A DNA stretch of 64,000 nucleotides from Vanrija pseudolonga (GCF_020906515.1 NC_085850.1:1054001-1118000), one strand, 5' to 3'; positions 1 to 12,800 are shown, counted from the stretch's first letter. Notes: generated by a model from the letters alone, not told the origin. Program-made: numbers and translations.

Positions 1-2096
1 GGGCTCAGAGTGAGTGCCGTCCGTGATCCTCGAGAGGTAGATGTCGAGGAAGGTCGGGATGTGGCCCAGGTAGAAGAGGCAGATGTGGCGGAGGTCGATG
101 GGCTTCTGGTGAAGCATCTCCTTGGGGATCATGTCGAGGGTGATGTGGTCCCAGAGCTTCCACATGGCCTCCCATTCGTCCCACGACGCGACGCCCTTGG
201 GGAGGCTGACAATCTGCTTGTCCGCGGCCTCCTCATCGGCCTGGACAGGCTTGTCGATAAAGCGGACATCGGGGCGCTCAAGCACCCAGAGACGGTACTC
301 GGACTCTGGCGCCTTCCACGAGTCGACGACACGGAGGTCAGCTGCCTCGAAGAGCGCTAGGGCCTCAGCAAGCGAGTACTAAAAGTCCAGTCAGCTTCGA
401 GTCCATTCTTAGCCTTCGGTTCCGGGCCTACCTTGTAGCTCCACTCAATGTGGAGGAGTTCGTCCTTATCAAGGGTGACGTCGCGGTCAAGGCCTGGCAG
501 ATGAAGGGTCTGCTGATCCTTGGAGCGGAAATAGGCCTCGTGGCGGCCTAAGGTGGCTCGTTAGTCATCATCCCGTGTGTGTGACGTGGACGTCCACTCG
601 CGCCTACCACTTACCAAGAATTTCGTTGTAGCGGCCTACAAACTCGACCTTGTGGTCCTTGCCCAGGCCGAGCTCGGCCATGGCCACGTCCCAGCCGTGC
701 TCTTCGAACGCGCGGGTGTGGCCCTGGGGATCGTTGTAAGCGACCTCGACCTTGTGGCGGCCCTCTGCGCCCGGCGCCGGGCGGCCGTCGAGGCCTAGGA
801 GGAGAGTGTCGCCCGGACGGAGAGGAAGGGAGCGAAGGAAGGGCGCAGCCGACTCGCGGTCAAAGTTGCCGAGCGACGAGCCCAGGAAGAGGAAGTGGAC
901 GGGCCGGTCCTCAGCGTGCGGTGTGGCGGGCGGAGCGCGAGGCGTAGCCGCCGGCGCAGGGGTGGGGCGAGGCGCAGGCGGCGCGGTCCACTTGGAGCCC
1001 ATCGACGTCGCGAGGACGGGGATGTCGTCGTCGGCCGCGACGCCAGCCTCGTGCGTGGTCGCCATCATGGCGGGCGTGATAAGGTTGTCGGAGTGCACGC
1101 TGTTGGGCGAGCTCGAGAGCTCAGCGGTCGAAGGCTGCGTGCTGGGGGACGAAGGCTCGTCCGGCGAGCCGTGTCCAGAAGCGGCGAGAGAAGCAAGGCC
1201 ACCCTCGCGAACGAGCTTCAGACCGGCAGTGTAGTCGCCGTGCAGGCCGACGGTCGTCACGCGGCCGCTAAGCGTGTTGCCGTACCTCTTGTCCATCTGC
1301 TTGAGCACACGTGCAAGCTCAGGCCGAGACAGATCAAGCGCATGGTACGTGATCGGTGCTGGGGTGTCGATACCCTTTGGCGCCGGGGGGAGCGCCTCTG
1401 CGAGCGCTGTGAGGAGGTGTGCCGTCTTGTGCAGTGCACTGAGGAGGAGGATCAGCGTATGAATGGAGGTTACGACTCACCCTGCACCTAGCTCGACGAC
1501 GTCCCAACCTCGATCCCAGCCCCCGCCTAGCCCCTCCTCGGCATTCACACCGCCGTTGAAGCGCCCGACATCGACGTCTCCCCAGCGCGCCGGACGCCAG
1601 TCCTTGACGGGAGGGAAGAAGAGCTCCTCGAGCACCTTATCTCCGCCCTCCTGCTCCTCGGGCTGTTCGTAGCCGTTACCAGGGAAGCCCATGGCGCGCA
1701 CAATCTCGTGGCCGTGCGACTTGAGGAGGTTGAGCTCGTCGGCAAAGAGGTAGTACTCTGGGGCATCGGCCGTGATGCGGTCGTACAGGCTGGTGGGGTG
1801 GTCAGTCTTGGTTGGCCCTTATCACGGCGACGACCGTGCGTTATCGCGATGGCCGCGATGGGCAGTCGCCACCCTTGCTCGGCAGTCGGCACTCACCGGA
1901 GACCAGCGGCATCGTACAGCACGACAGTGGGCACTGAGCGCTTGTATGCCCACGCCTTGTCGCTCTCCGTGTTACCGGGGATGGTGGGCTGGTCGGTGCC
2001 GGCGAGGCCACGCTCAATCTGGTCGCGGAGAGGCTCCACTACCGAGTCGCTGCCGGCGGCAACATCCGGCAGTGTGTATATCTGTGTACCGGCCAT
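1..2096 (-). CDS. EGT1: EGT1, ergothioneine biosynthesis methyltransferase/sulfoxide synthase (C-terminus off the left edge)
   Basis: The encoded part matches the fungal bifunctional EGT1 enzyme. The family trimethylates histidine to hercynine with SAM, then joins it to cysteine with a non-heme iron domain. Exons on the minus strand are 2096-1897, 1789-1481, 1438-615, 547-432 and 378 to the edge; all junctions keep frame. The N-terminal part is the EgtD-like methyltransferase, with the SAM-binding stretch VVELGAGALHKTAHLL and FLFLGSSLGNFDRE. Exon 5 enters the DinB-like domain (residues HICLFYLGHIPTFLDIYLSRI). The iron-dependent sulfoxide synthase domain would lie beyond base 1. The start is the ATG in the context GGCCATG read on the reverse strand, giving MAGTQIYTLPDV. 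The gene is divergent from GLE1 across 1.4 kb. Family assignment is secure; completeness cannot be judged. Confidence 0.9.
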
Positions 2097-2170
2097 GTTG
2101 AAGGTGGTAAAGGAGAAGAATGGGGGGCTAGTGTGACATGGGTCGCGGTGCTTATAAGACGGGGCACGCA

Positions 2171-2193
2171 TGCTGCTGCTGCTGCTGCTGCTG
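2171..2193. repeat. (TGC)n microsatellite in the EGT1 leader
   Basis: Seven uninterrupted TGC units lie 75 bases upstream of the EGT1 start codon, read as GCA on the transcript strand. They probably sit in the 5' leader. Confidence 0.85.
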
Positions 2194-2569
2194 GCACCGG
2201 TGCACGGCGTGAGTCAGTAGGTTTGGCTGGGCATGTTGTGCAGGTCAGGTCGGTTGACTGTGCTGCTGCTGCTTGCTGTTGTCGCATACCCCCGTGCTTT
2301 GCTTGGTAACGGCATGCAAGCCGCCCTTGATACCCAATTGTGGACGGTATGGATCAGACACCGCCTCGGCTCCTACGCCTCTGACGCATCCAGATGTAAA
2401 CGAATACGAGGCGAGTCAATCTAGTACCGGCCCCGGTGACCGGGGGCGGCGAGGGAAGGAAGAGGGAGGGGAGGGAGGGGGCGGACAAGCATCTCGACCG
2501 GGGCCATGACGTCGCCCTCCACGTCTTACCCCGGGAGCTTGTTTTAGCAGACAGAAACGTGTGTGGCTC

Positions 2570-2584
2570 GGGGGGGGGGGGGGG
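2570..2584. repeat. 15-base G homopolymer
   Basis: An unbroken run of 15 G residues in intergenic DNA. Homopolymers this long are prone to length errors in assemblies. Confidence 0.85.
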
Positions 2585-3191
2585 TGTGTGGCTGGGGTGA
2601 ACGGTGATGTGTTGATGGCGAGCAGAGGTCAAGATGTGGTGAGGAGCGGAGTGGGGTGGAAGTGAGCTCGGCATCAGGGGCAGGGTCGACGTTGATATCA
2701 GCTGCTATCGATAATCTCGACGACGTGACGACGACGGCAAGAGCACGCATCCGGCCACTACATCCATCGTCAATACCAGAATCAATGGCGTGCTCACTGC
2801 ACCACAATCTTATCATCCTTGTTCCTACGCCAATGCATCCAATACACATCGCATCTTGTCCACCTGACCTGGCGCATCGCAAGCATCATGCTCATCAGCA
2901 ACACCTAGATAACCCTCCTCATCACATCTTGGCCTCTGCTCGCTACATCTTGTCTCCCCCTCGCCACTCTAAACCAGTAGGCTCTACTAAAGCCCGCAGC
3001 TGCGGTGATTCCGAGGCCCCCAAACCTATTAGCTTTCCCACATCAACTCACATAACGATGTGCCTCTGGATCCATTCGGAAACCTGTTACATCATAGCCC
3101 GGATGCTCTTCCTAATGCCTTGGCACCAGTTGATTTGGTTTAGCCCCCGTGGCCAGTCTAACCTTGAGAAGGGCCCGACCCTTGACAATAT

Positions 3192-3268
3192 CACGTGACT
3201 TAAAAACCACGTGTTGAGTGACTTTGACACGTGGGTGACACATGTATCTATTTACGTAACCTCACGTG
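3192..3268. promoter_or_regulatory. Cluster of four CACGTG E-boxes
   Basis: CACGTG occurs at 3192-3197, 3208-3213, 3228-3233 and 3263-3268. The first and last are in the palindromic form TCACGTGA. They lie 265-341 bases upstream of the GLE1 start and about 1.1 kb upstream of EGT1. CACGTG is the known core for fungal bHLH factors such as Cbf1 and Pho4. The cluster is seen directly; its role is inferred. Confidence 0.6.
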
Positions 3269-3532
3269 ACCGATATTGACGCCCTTCTCAAATGACCAGA
3301 TGCAACACCATTGTGAGCGCACTGTGAATGTTGAGACGGACAACGACAACGGCAGACACCAACAACATCGACCATCGACGACGACGACGGGCGACCGTCG
3401 CCATCACTCAAGATCCACACACTCTTCCATCTCCGTCACTCTCACCACACACCCTCCAATCTCCTCATGAGATTACACCGTTTTCCCTAGGCCAAACGCA
3501 TCCGGTTTCATCCCCTCCATTCCCCCGCCACC

Positions 3533-5647
3533 ATGCGCTTCGCCTACCCAGAGTCCGACTCGGACGAGGAGGACTATGTCGTCGACCCCGTCGCTCTCAA
3601 CGACAGCTACTCGTCAGACGAGTCTGACCATATTCCTGATTTTACTCGGTGGGTCTCTTGAAAAAGCAACGCGCTCTAAGTCTCCAGCCAAACGCGCACC
3701 CGGCTCGGACAAGACATCCGCGACATGCTCGCCTCATCGGGCTCCGAAGCAGAGTCCGAGGACGAGGTCAACGACCTGATCCTGGGTGGTGGAGGATCGG
3801 GCTCGCCATCCAAGACGAAGAATGCCTGGCGATCACCACAGTGCGTGTCATCCTCGTTTCCCAGAACCCCAGCTGATCGGGCGCAACAGGAAGGAGCAAC
3901 CTCGCAAGCCCGCCCCACCCACCCTTCGCGCTCAGCTCTCGTACTCGACGTCCAAGAAGGCGGGCCCCAGCTGGAAGCCTTACGAGCCGACTGTTGCCGA
4001 CGAGCTGAAGGAGTCGCAGAGCGAGTACAGCCTTTGGCTCAAGTCTGTCGAGGCGGAAGCCTGGCGTGAGGGCCACCTCGTTGCCATCGATCGGCGCCAG
4101 AAGCTTCGCGACATTAACCGCAAGATTCGCGCACAGCAGGAGGCAGCACGCCAGGCCAAGCGTGACAGAGATGCGCAGGAGCTGGGGCGCATGCTGGAAG
4201 GCCTCACCGTCAGGCAGAAGCAGGAAGAGGACGAGATGGCCAAGCGGTTCGCGCAGCGGACAGCACAGCTCTGGGAGGTAAGTGTCATTGTTGTCGGTTG
4301 TCTCGGCTTTGTTGCTAATTCGCAGGCTGTCGATGCGGCTGTCAAGGAGGCCGAGCGTCGCCAGGCAGAAGAGCAAGTGGCTGCTGCAGAAGCTGCCCGC
4401 AAGCAGAAGGAGGAGGAAGCAGCCCGTGTTGCTGCTGCCGAGAAGGCCGCGCAGGACCGCAAGGCTGAGCAGGAGCGCCAGGCCAAGGAGGCTGCCGAGG
4501 GTGAGGCTGCTGCAAAGGCCGAGCGCGACAAGCAGGAGGCCGACCAAGCTGCCCACACCGCCGCCGTCAAGGCGCAGGAGGACAAGCAACGTGCAGCGGC
4601 GGCTGAACAGAACCGCGGATCAACTGAGTGGAGCCGTTGGGTCGAAGTTCAGAAGAAGATGAAGCGCGACGTCATCGAAGTCGTCAAGGCAGACAAGAAT
4701 CTGATCAAGGAGCTCCGGCCTGGCATGCGCCTCATGACCCGCAGCCTCGGGCAGGTTATCAACACCAAGGAGACGATCGTGCGAGTGGTGAGTTTGCGGT
4801 GACTACTAGGGCTGATGTATCAAGACCAACGACATCCACTCTCTGCTCTCCGAGAGGCTACCAGCACCCGTGTCGGCTTCCTCGCCTAGCACAATAGACA
4901 CTCTGGTCCCCGCCTATGGCTACTTGTTATCGCACCTTTCCAAGGCGCTCATCAAGCAGGCCGAGAACGAGGTCAGCGCGAAGGCAGAGGCTGGCTTCCC
5001 GCTTGCTAGAGTAGTCTTAGGCCTCATCCTCCGCGGCCATGGCGCCTTCGCCCAGGTGCTCTACGCGCGTCTTGTCAAGAAGTGCCCATGGGTTGTCCCC
5101 TACCTGCCTTCTCGCGCCGAGGTGAGTAACTGTCCCCCAAACCCAGCTCACCCCGCAGAACCAGCCGCGTGAGGAATACGAGAAGTCGACGGGCCGCACC
5201 GCGGACGAGTCCCTCGCAGAGTACATTGCGCGGATGTCGGGCATCGCGACGCTCTACTTTGCGATACTCCAAACCCCGATTGGGACGCTCGTCCCTACAG
5301 TCAATGCCCAACCAACGCCACAGCAGCTTTCCGCCCTCATCCCCGCCGAGCTGCGGCTGCCCGCAACATGGACGTGGCTGGCATCCATCCTCCGCCCGAG
5401 TCTGTCTGTCCAGAAGCCGGTTGCCCATCTCATTGCGCTCCTTTTGGACACGGACGGGTCCGAGATGGTCAGGATCTTTGGCGTGGGGCAGGTCGGCAAG
5501 CTGCTCGACGCGGTGTCGGCTGCACTCGACGCGGGCAAGATCCCCGGCGACAGCGACGCGTCACAGGCAAGGTTGCGGCTCTTGCTCGAACGCTGGCAGC
5601 AGAAGCGCAGTCTCCCGCCGCCCGAGGGGCGGATGTGGGAGGTGTAG
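3533..5647 (+). CDS. GLE1: GLE1, nuclear pore mRNA export factor
   Basis: GLE1 is the nuclear pore factor that, with inositol hexakisphosphate, activates the DEAD-box helicase Dbp5 during mRNA export. Exons are 3533-3648, 3688-3840, 3890-4277, 4326-4787, 4825-5121 and 5159-5647, giving 634 residues; introns are 37-49 nt. The start sits in a strong context, GCCACCATGC. Residues 1-90 are acidic and serine-rich. A long Ala/Glu/Lys coiled coil precedes the conserved C-terminal GLE1 domain, which begins near residue 320 (WSRWVEVQKKMKRDVIEVVK). Later family landmarks are GFPLARVVLGLILRGHGAF and DESLAEYIARMSGIATLYFA. The third intron (4278-4325) is 48 nt with no stop, so its retention would leave the frame open. 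The assignment rests on these landmarks, length and domain order. Confidence 0.9.
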
Positions 5648-8600
5648 ACATTCATATCATGTAGATATCGTAGAGATGTACGAGTACTGCAGGATTGTGG
5701 GGGTGCAGGTGTAGGGGGTGGATAGCACCGCCACGAGCGCGTCGGGTGGTCGTGTCGCCCATGCAGTGAGCTCGTGCGTGCGCCACGTCAGGACACTAAG
5801 CATATTGACAGGACACGACGACGGGATGGGAGTTAGCCATGTTAGTTTGCCCGGAGGGTGAGGATAGGGCTGGACGCTGCGCAGCTAGCTGCGAGAGCGG
5901 GCAGCGGTGTGTGATGGCGGGTGGCCAAGGCGGCGTGGCAGGCATAAGGCATCCTTGGCGGCGGCGTGGCAAAGTCAAAGAAAGTCATGGCGATGGCGAG
6001 TCGTGCGGTCTCGTCTCGTCGCGACGCCCGCCCGGACGCACGTTTCGTTAGCCAGCGACACCCGGCCACGTAACGACGACGAGAGACGGGAGCGGCGGCG
6101 AGCGGCGAGCGACGAGGCGGTGTGGGAAGGGGTGTTGGCTCGGCGTGCGTGCCTGCCTCACTGGCTCGCTCGGCGTCGCGACGTGCGGCGAGCTCCTCTG
6201 GATTCCATGGATACAGCACCCCGCAATAAGGTTGCTCGCCCGACTCTTGGGCCAGCTTAGCGCAACGGCGTGTTCCTCGGGCTCGGTGACGTGAAGCAGG
6301 CAAGCGCATGCGTGCCGCTGCCGTTGCAAGTAAGCACATCACATAACTGTATGTCGGTCCCGTTGTGGTCGTCTGAGCAGCCTGCTCGACACGACGCAGC
6401 GGATAGCACAACAACCGACCGCCTCTGCCGTGTCCAAATGAAGCTCTGAATCAAGCCCAGCGACACCCGAGTACGTGTCTCGGACACGGGCGGGAGCGAG
6501 CTGACGGCAAGTATGCAACCAAGCATGCCCACTGCCAGCAAGCATGGCAAGTGCCCGCCCGCTCCCCCGCCCGCCCGCATCAACGCCGACTGTTCGTTAG
6601 CTTGGCGCCGTGTGCCGAGACATGCCTCGCGCAGCGGCGAGTAGACGCTGAATCGCCGGTCTGCGTGCCCGCCTGCCTGCGTGCGTGCGTGCGTGCGCTC
6701 GTGCGTGCCCGCCGACGGGTCCCGCTCCTCCCCGGTAGGTCTGACGCACGCTCGGAACGCGGCGAGAATTGAGCGTCTGTCTGTTTCTGGAGTACGCGGC
6801 GGCGTAGTGGCCTCGCCGTCGCACGCTATGTATGCATTGTCGCCGCCGCCGCTGCCCTCGTTACTGCCCATGTGAGAGACGGCTGCATCCAAGGCCATCC
6901 GCCCCAGCCAGCTCGCAGGCACACCCCGCCCACCCCGCCGCGCAACAACAGCCAAAACTGGCAACCGAGCGTGGGTACTACCCCGACTCAACCCAGTGGC
7001 TCGGGCACGAGAAGGTTGCTGGCTTGCGGGTTACGGCACCGGCTGCCCTGAGCCCTCGGCGCTGCAAGCCTTCCGTAACTGGAATCCCAACCCAGCAGAT
7101 CGAGAGGGCAGAGGAGAGGCCGTGTCGTGCTGGCCGCCGGTAGGACGGGGGTTGCGGAGGGGACGACCGAGGTGGTGCTCGACGACAACGACAGCGGCGC
7201 GGTGGTGGTGGCGACGGCGGCGGCGTGGGCTGTTGGGCGCTGTCACCAGACGTCACTGCGGGACGAGGCTTCTCAAGCTTCTCTCGTCCTCCCCGGCAGG
7301 TCCGTGCGCTTCTTTGAGTTGTCTCTGCGTACGTGTGCAGTACGCCTCCTGCCTGTTTGCCTGCCTGTGGCGTGGGAGATACGGCGCTGCAGAGCAAGGA
7401 AGCGACCGGCGCCACGGCGTTGAACGAGGCGCGTCGTCTCCTTCCTGAATCTCCTATAAACTGTCTGACGCTTGACACATGAATGCACCGGCGGTCATTG
7501 GATCAGTGGAGCATCGAGCACATCTCTCCCTCCCGTGATTTATGGTTTTTCTGGGCTGCTGCATGCTCGGGTCCTTGTGCAAGGACGCAAAGGCAAAAGT
7601 GCATCAAGCCCTGCACGAAATGCGCCGAGATCAGATCGCGGTAGGAGCAAGCTTAGCTTTGCCCGCTCGACTGATACCCGGCAGGCAGGTCAAGTGGTCG
7701 CCGGTGTAGCGAGCGCGGGCGCCACACCCACCGCGTCTAAGGGACGAGGAACGGAAAGAGGGTAGCGCCACCAACGCCACTGAATCAAGAAAGTCGTCTT
7801 GCGCGCGCGCGCGCGTGTAGGCAGACTGCCAGTCGCCGCTTGCATGCCATGCCCCGCCGGTTGCTGCTGTTCCCCAGCAAGGGATCCCACCGCTTGGCAA
7901 AAGTAATGTTGGCGTCGGGCACCTGAGGGAGGGACGCGAGGACAGGCGACACGACCCCGACCGACCGAGACAGACCTCTATACGCCCACCAGTAGATTGC
8001 GTGGAATGCATGTCCCAGTCGTCGTCGTCGTCGTCGCTACGAGGCCAGAACGCCGCCGGTGATCGCTCCCCAGAAATAGTTGTAATCTGGTTGGGAGCAA
8101 GATTTCCTCCCCTCCTCCCTACTCCTCCTTCCTCTTTTCTCTACATTAGCATTCGCCCCAGCTCGTCCGACAGTCCTGGTCACATCGACGCGCGCTTGCA
8201 CCCATCACGACGGCCCTTGTTCTACTCGGCCCCCTGGCGCTGAGACTGCGCGTGATTTTTAACCCCCCTTCTCAAAATATACGAAACAGCGAGGGTGAGT
8301 TAGGGCGCGCGCCGTCAATTCAGAGAGGGGGAGAGAGAGAGTGGAGCTAGGCTGCAGGCAGACGCGGCGGAGAGTTCCTGGTGTGCGATGCGTTTCGTAT
8401 GCGTCCCGCTGTTACAGGTGGCCGCTGCGTAAGGGGGTGCATGATGATGTTGGGGAAGGAGATCGTCTCAACATGCTCGACTCCAGTGACGACAGTATGC
8501 TAAACATTACACGCGCATACAGAATGATCGTCGCCCCGCACCACCAATAGACTTTGGTTTAATCGGTCATCAAATCCAAACTTGGGACCAGCCTTTTGGA

Positions 8601-9849
8601 AAGCACCACGTCGCACGCTCTTGGTGTCGTCCCTCGCAGCGCATCGCATCGCAGGCAGGCAGGCAGACGACTACCGACTAGGATACCAACGACGACTACG
8701 CGTGTGAGTTGATGAATGGGTTCAATGTTTTACCCCTTGTGCCTGCTGGGCACTGGTTGCCTTGTTGCTGCCGACTTGCCCCATCTAACATTGCCCAGTT
8801 GTTGCAACACTTGTCCCGATCGGGTGGTTTTGTTGTGAAACGCGTCAAAACGGGGAAACCACCAGCACGAGGCCAAACACTCGTCAGCTGCCTTGTTGCT
8901 CTTGCCTCGGGAGGACCTCTTGGCCCTCGCTGCCCTCGCTCTGCATCCCCCCGTGCTCTCCTGCCCGCTCACCCCTCACTCGCTCTCGTACACGTCTCCC
9001 ACCTCACCCTGGGCCCAACAACGGAAACGCGGGCAGTTTGTTTTGCGGGGCCGCCTCCTTGACGACGACGACGTCTGGCAAGGGCACTGGTGACCAGGCG
9101 ACCAGGCGACCAGGCGCACGACCGACAGACACCACAAGCAGTTGACCCAGCAACCAGGACACGCCAGGACAGGAGAAGGAGAGAGCGCGACCAGTGCACC
9201 AGCACCACCAGCACCACCACGCCGACACCGCCAACACAACCACCACCACACCACATTGCAGTGTCGTCGGGCGAGTCGGCTTGTACCTTCTTCACTGTTG
9301 CACAAACCGTGACACTCCTTGCCATCTCTTGACCACCGTCGCATATCTGTTCCAGGTCCAGCGCTCTCGCACTCTGACCGTGCGCCCACACTCGCTCGCT
9401 CGACACTTCGGATCCTCGCACGCAGGCGCGCATCACATAACAACCCATTTGTTCCTCATCCAACCCCACCCCTTGCTCCTTCGATTGCCGCCGCCACCTT
9501 GTCCCTCTCGACGACCAACTTTGCATCGACAATCGTGGATGCTCCTCTTGATCCATCACACTACCAACGTCATCTCGCAGCTCTCTTGGTGGTCTCGTGC
9601 ATAGTCGCATCTTGGAATCCCGTCCAGCAACCCGTTAGCGCGGTTTACGACAACCACTGTTTACCGCCCCCTTTTCCCCCCACTCTCACAGCCACAACCG
9701 CGGTCAGTCTGTTGCCCCAAAACAGACGACACTTGTAACAACGTTGCTTTGGTAGGTGCAGAGGCCCATCATTGCGAGCCGTGCATTGGATTGCTGACAT
9801 AGCTCTAGAATCAACAGCATCGCCGGTCGACCGGTCAAATCAACCAACC
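5648..9849. other. 4.2-kb gene-poor intergenic region and long 5' leader
   Basis: No gene could be supported on either strand; open frames are short, overlapping and compositionally biased. Visible features include GCGT repeats near 6680, a GC dinucleotide run at about 7801-7815, a TATAAA-like site near 7450, a GTC run near 8020, a long pyrimidine tract ending in ACATTAG near 8105-8150, and a GACCAGGC direct repeat near 9093. From about 9340 to 9750 the plus strand is pyrimidine-rich, as expected of a leader for the gene that starts at 9850. An unannotated noncoding RNA is possible but nothing shows it. Confidence 0.5.
9752..9808 (+). other. Probable 5' UTR intron of the gene at 9850
   Basis: A GTAGGT donor at 9752, a GCTGAC branch-point match near 9793 and a CTCTAG acceptor ending at 9808 define a 57-nt intron of the window's usual size. 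It removes the upstream in-frame ATG at 9772, which supports the start at 9850. Confidence 0.5.
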
Positions 9850-12800
9850 ATGACTTCCGCCGCCGTGGATTCGAGGACGGGTCCTCTCCACGCTTCGGAT
9901 CTCCCACAACTTGTGATTCCTGAACAACTCCCTCCGTTGGAATCATCCTCTTCAGCAGGTCCGTCAAAGTCGTCCACAGCGGTCCCAATAAAGCCTTGCC
10001 TTCGTAGCTCGCAGTCTTCGCCAACATTGACCACAACATCCTCGTCGCTTCTTGCACCTCCGACCCCAATCTTGCGCAAGCAGGGCAGCGCCGTTCGCAT
10101 CTCCTCGCCTCTCAGGCAACAAGTTGATGGCGCCGAGGACGAAGCAAAGGCCAAGAAGAATGCTGCCTCAAACGAGGGTGGCGAAGCCGCCGCTGCCGCC
10201 ACCAGCGATCAGGGGTCCAGAAAGTCGGTGGCTTCGTCCCCAACAACTTCGGACACGAGCCGTGAGAAGAAAGGACGCACGGGTCTCCGAGTTGGATGGG
10301 CTCAGACCGTGCACGACAACAGCTCGAGTGAAAGCAGCGTTGCCCAGAAGAGGAGCGGGCGGTCGACGAGCATGTACGAGACAAAGCCCGACGAGAACAA
10401 CAGCGCTGCTGGGCCTAGCTCGGGCCCTCTGCGCGGCCACACACGCCGGCTGAGCCGCTCTCTCAGCCAGAAGGCATTGAATGGCAACCGACCAATGTCC
10501 GATGGCGGGAACGGCAAAGGACTGTGGGGCGACATGCCGCCACCACCCATGCCTGCTGCAGGGGCTCCCCGTGGACGTGGGCTGTGGGGCGACGCCGCTC
10601 CGCAGTCCATGTACGGTAGCGTGGCTGGGCCTGGGCTGGGAGGAGCTGCGCCGCCAGGATCAGACTTGGACCCCAACGCGCCAAAGTTCTCTCGTGCTCG
10701 TCTCGGTCGCGCAGGCGTGATCATGCCTACTTCGGCCAAGAACAGGCCCGCGACTGTCGTTGGAACGGTGACCGCCGACCCTGCGCCTGTGCCGGTTCGC
10801 CCTGCTCTTCGGCCATCCCAGAGCATGTCCTCGAGCGGCTCCTCTGGCGGTTCCTCGAGCACTGTCTCCAGCGCCCCCTCTGTCTCGAGCGCGCCCTCAA
10901 GCACTTCGACGAATTCCTCGACGAACACCCTCCCAATGACGAGCAAGCCGAAGAAGGTCAAGGAAAAGGTGTCGTTCATCACGAGAACCTTGTCTAAGCG
11001 TGTGGCAAGTAGCAAGGAGGCGCCACCAAAGGAGAACACTGCTAGTGTGCCTTCTTCAGTAGCGCGCTCCCTTAGCACCAAGGGAGAGTCTGCCAAATCG
11101 TCGGTACAGGGCTTTGCCCGCACCATCAGCGGTGGCCGATCTCTTCGGCACCCGCGTTCATCCCCTCAGCTGCGGACATCGACGCCGTTGCCACCGACCG
11201 AGCCTGTACCGCCGCTTCCCACAGCTACTGCGGCGGCCATTCGCCACAGCCAGCTGCCTCCACGCAAGTCGTCGAAGGATCCAGCACCGGCCGATCCCAT
11301 TCCACGACCTCCGTCTGTGCCGCTGCTGGAGACGCCACTCAGCACGCCGTTCGAGGTCCAGACTCCCCTGGAGCTCGAGTTCTCTCTGCCCGAGATCGAC
11401 TTCATCACGGAGATGATTCTTCTGCCGGACCTCCCGACCCCGAACAACCCGGTTTTTGAGTCTCTGCCGTCGAGTCCGCCGCTCACGGGACCTCCGAATG
11501 TGCCGCTGCCTGAGCTGCCGACGCCGACAAAGGCGTCGTCTGGCGTCCTGCCACTTCCGATTCTGAGGATTGAAACTGCCTCACCTCCCAGCGACGACCC
11601 GTACTCATCGGCGCCATTCACACCCAAATCGCCTCCCAGGACTTCCTTCATCGCGATGAGCCCTCCGAACTCGCCGCCGCCGACAGCCAGGCCACTGCCC
11701 CAGTCCTTACCACCTGGTGCTGCTGCCGCTCTGCCGATCATTGTCCCGCCCGTTCACCCGCCACCGGTCATCGTTACGCGGCCACCTTCCATCCTCCGAC
11801 CGACGCCGTCGCTGGCATCGGTGGCTGCATCAGTGGTTGTCCCAAGGGAGAACCCTTCGGTGATTGCGCGGCCGCCGACGTTTGTTGGCCCAAAGGACGA
11901 GCCACCGGCGCCGATTGCTCCTGTTCAGGAGCCCAAGAAGAAGAAGTCGATGGACAAACTGAAGCGCAAGGATAAGGGCTGTGTCTCGCTTGCCCCGCCG
12001 CCAAGCAAGATGTTCGTGGACCAGCCGGCGGTGCCGCGTGTCCCGTCCTCGTACGCCTCGTCAATCTACAGCGATGTCAGCAGCAGCTGCAACGGCCCAC
12101 CCGCGTTCGCCACGCCTCCCATGTCGCCCATGCTGTTCCACCGGCCATCCAGCGCTCTGCAGCCCGAGGACAGTGTCAACCCGCCCGTGGGACAGAAGCT
12201 CTCGTCCAGCGCCCCGAGCACCCCGCAGCTGTCTTCCACGCGGCTGGCTCCGGCGCGCACCGGCTCGGCTTCTTTGGCCATTCCACCGCCCGTTCCCGAG
12301 ATCGGAGCAATGCCCGTGCCGAGATTAACCATGCCTGTGCCTTCCATCGGCAAGTCGGGCCGTCCGATTTCTCGCGTTTCCCGGGCGTTTTCAGACTCGC
12401 CGACGGAGACAAGCGCCGAGTACATGGAGTCGGTGTCCGCTTGCAGCATTGGCGAGCCGGTGACCGCCATGGTTGCGCCGAGCGAAAGCTGCGAGTCCAT
12501 GTCGAGGTCCACGACCCCGGTGTCGTCTATCGCCAGGTCGCCCTCGCCCTTCGCACCCCCGCGCCCACCTCGGTCTCCTCACCGACCTCCCACTCCCGTG
12601 GCCGACTTTGAGATGCTCATCACCGACGACGTGGTGCCTGACATGCCAAAGATGGCGTTTGCCATTGCGCCTCCACCTCGTGGCGCCTCGCTCACTTCGT
12701 CGGCCCGCCCGCCGATGAGGGCACCAGTGTCTCGGCACCACCACAAGTTCAGGTCGCCCTCGATCCTGTCGATGGACTCTGACGCATCGATTGGATCGAC

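Larger units (their letters stand above)
2097..3532. other. Divergent intergenic region between EGT1 and GLE1
   Basis: No convincing gene is seen. It holds a CTG run near the EGT1 start, a 15-base G run, a stretch of lower GC at about 2700-3300, and a cluster of CACGTG boxes closer to GLE1. The frame open from 2656 to 3198 has no recognisable domain and no coding-like composition. Confidence 0.6.

Noticed and set aside
2656-3198. 180-codon plus-strand frame
   Set aside because: His/Pro/Ser-rich composition in lower-GC DNA, no domain, no splice or leader context; treated as chance.
6257-6991. 244-codon minus-strand frame
   Set aside because: Composition follows repeated GCGT and CCGC words; no recognisable domain.
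9772-9849. Upstream in-frame ATG for the disordered protein
   Set aside because: It lies in a probable leader intron (9752-9808); the ATG at 9850 has a better context.
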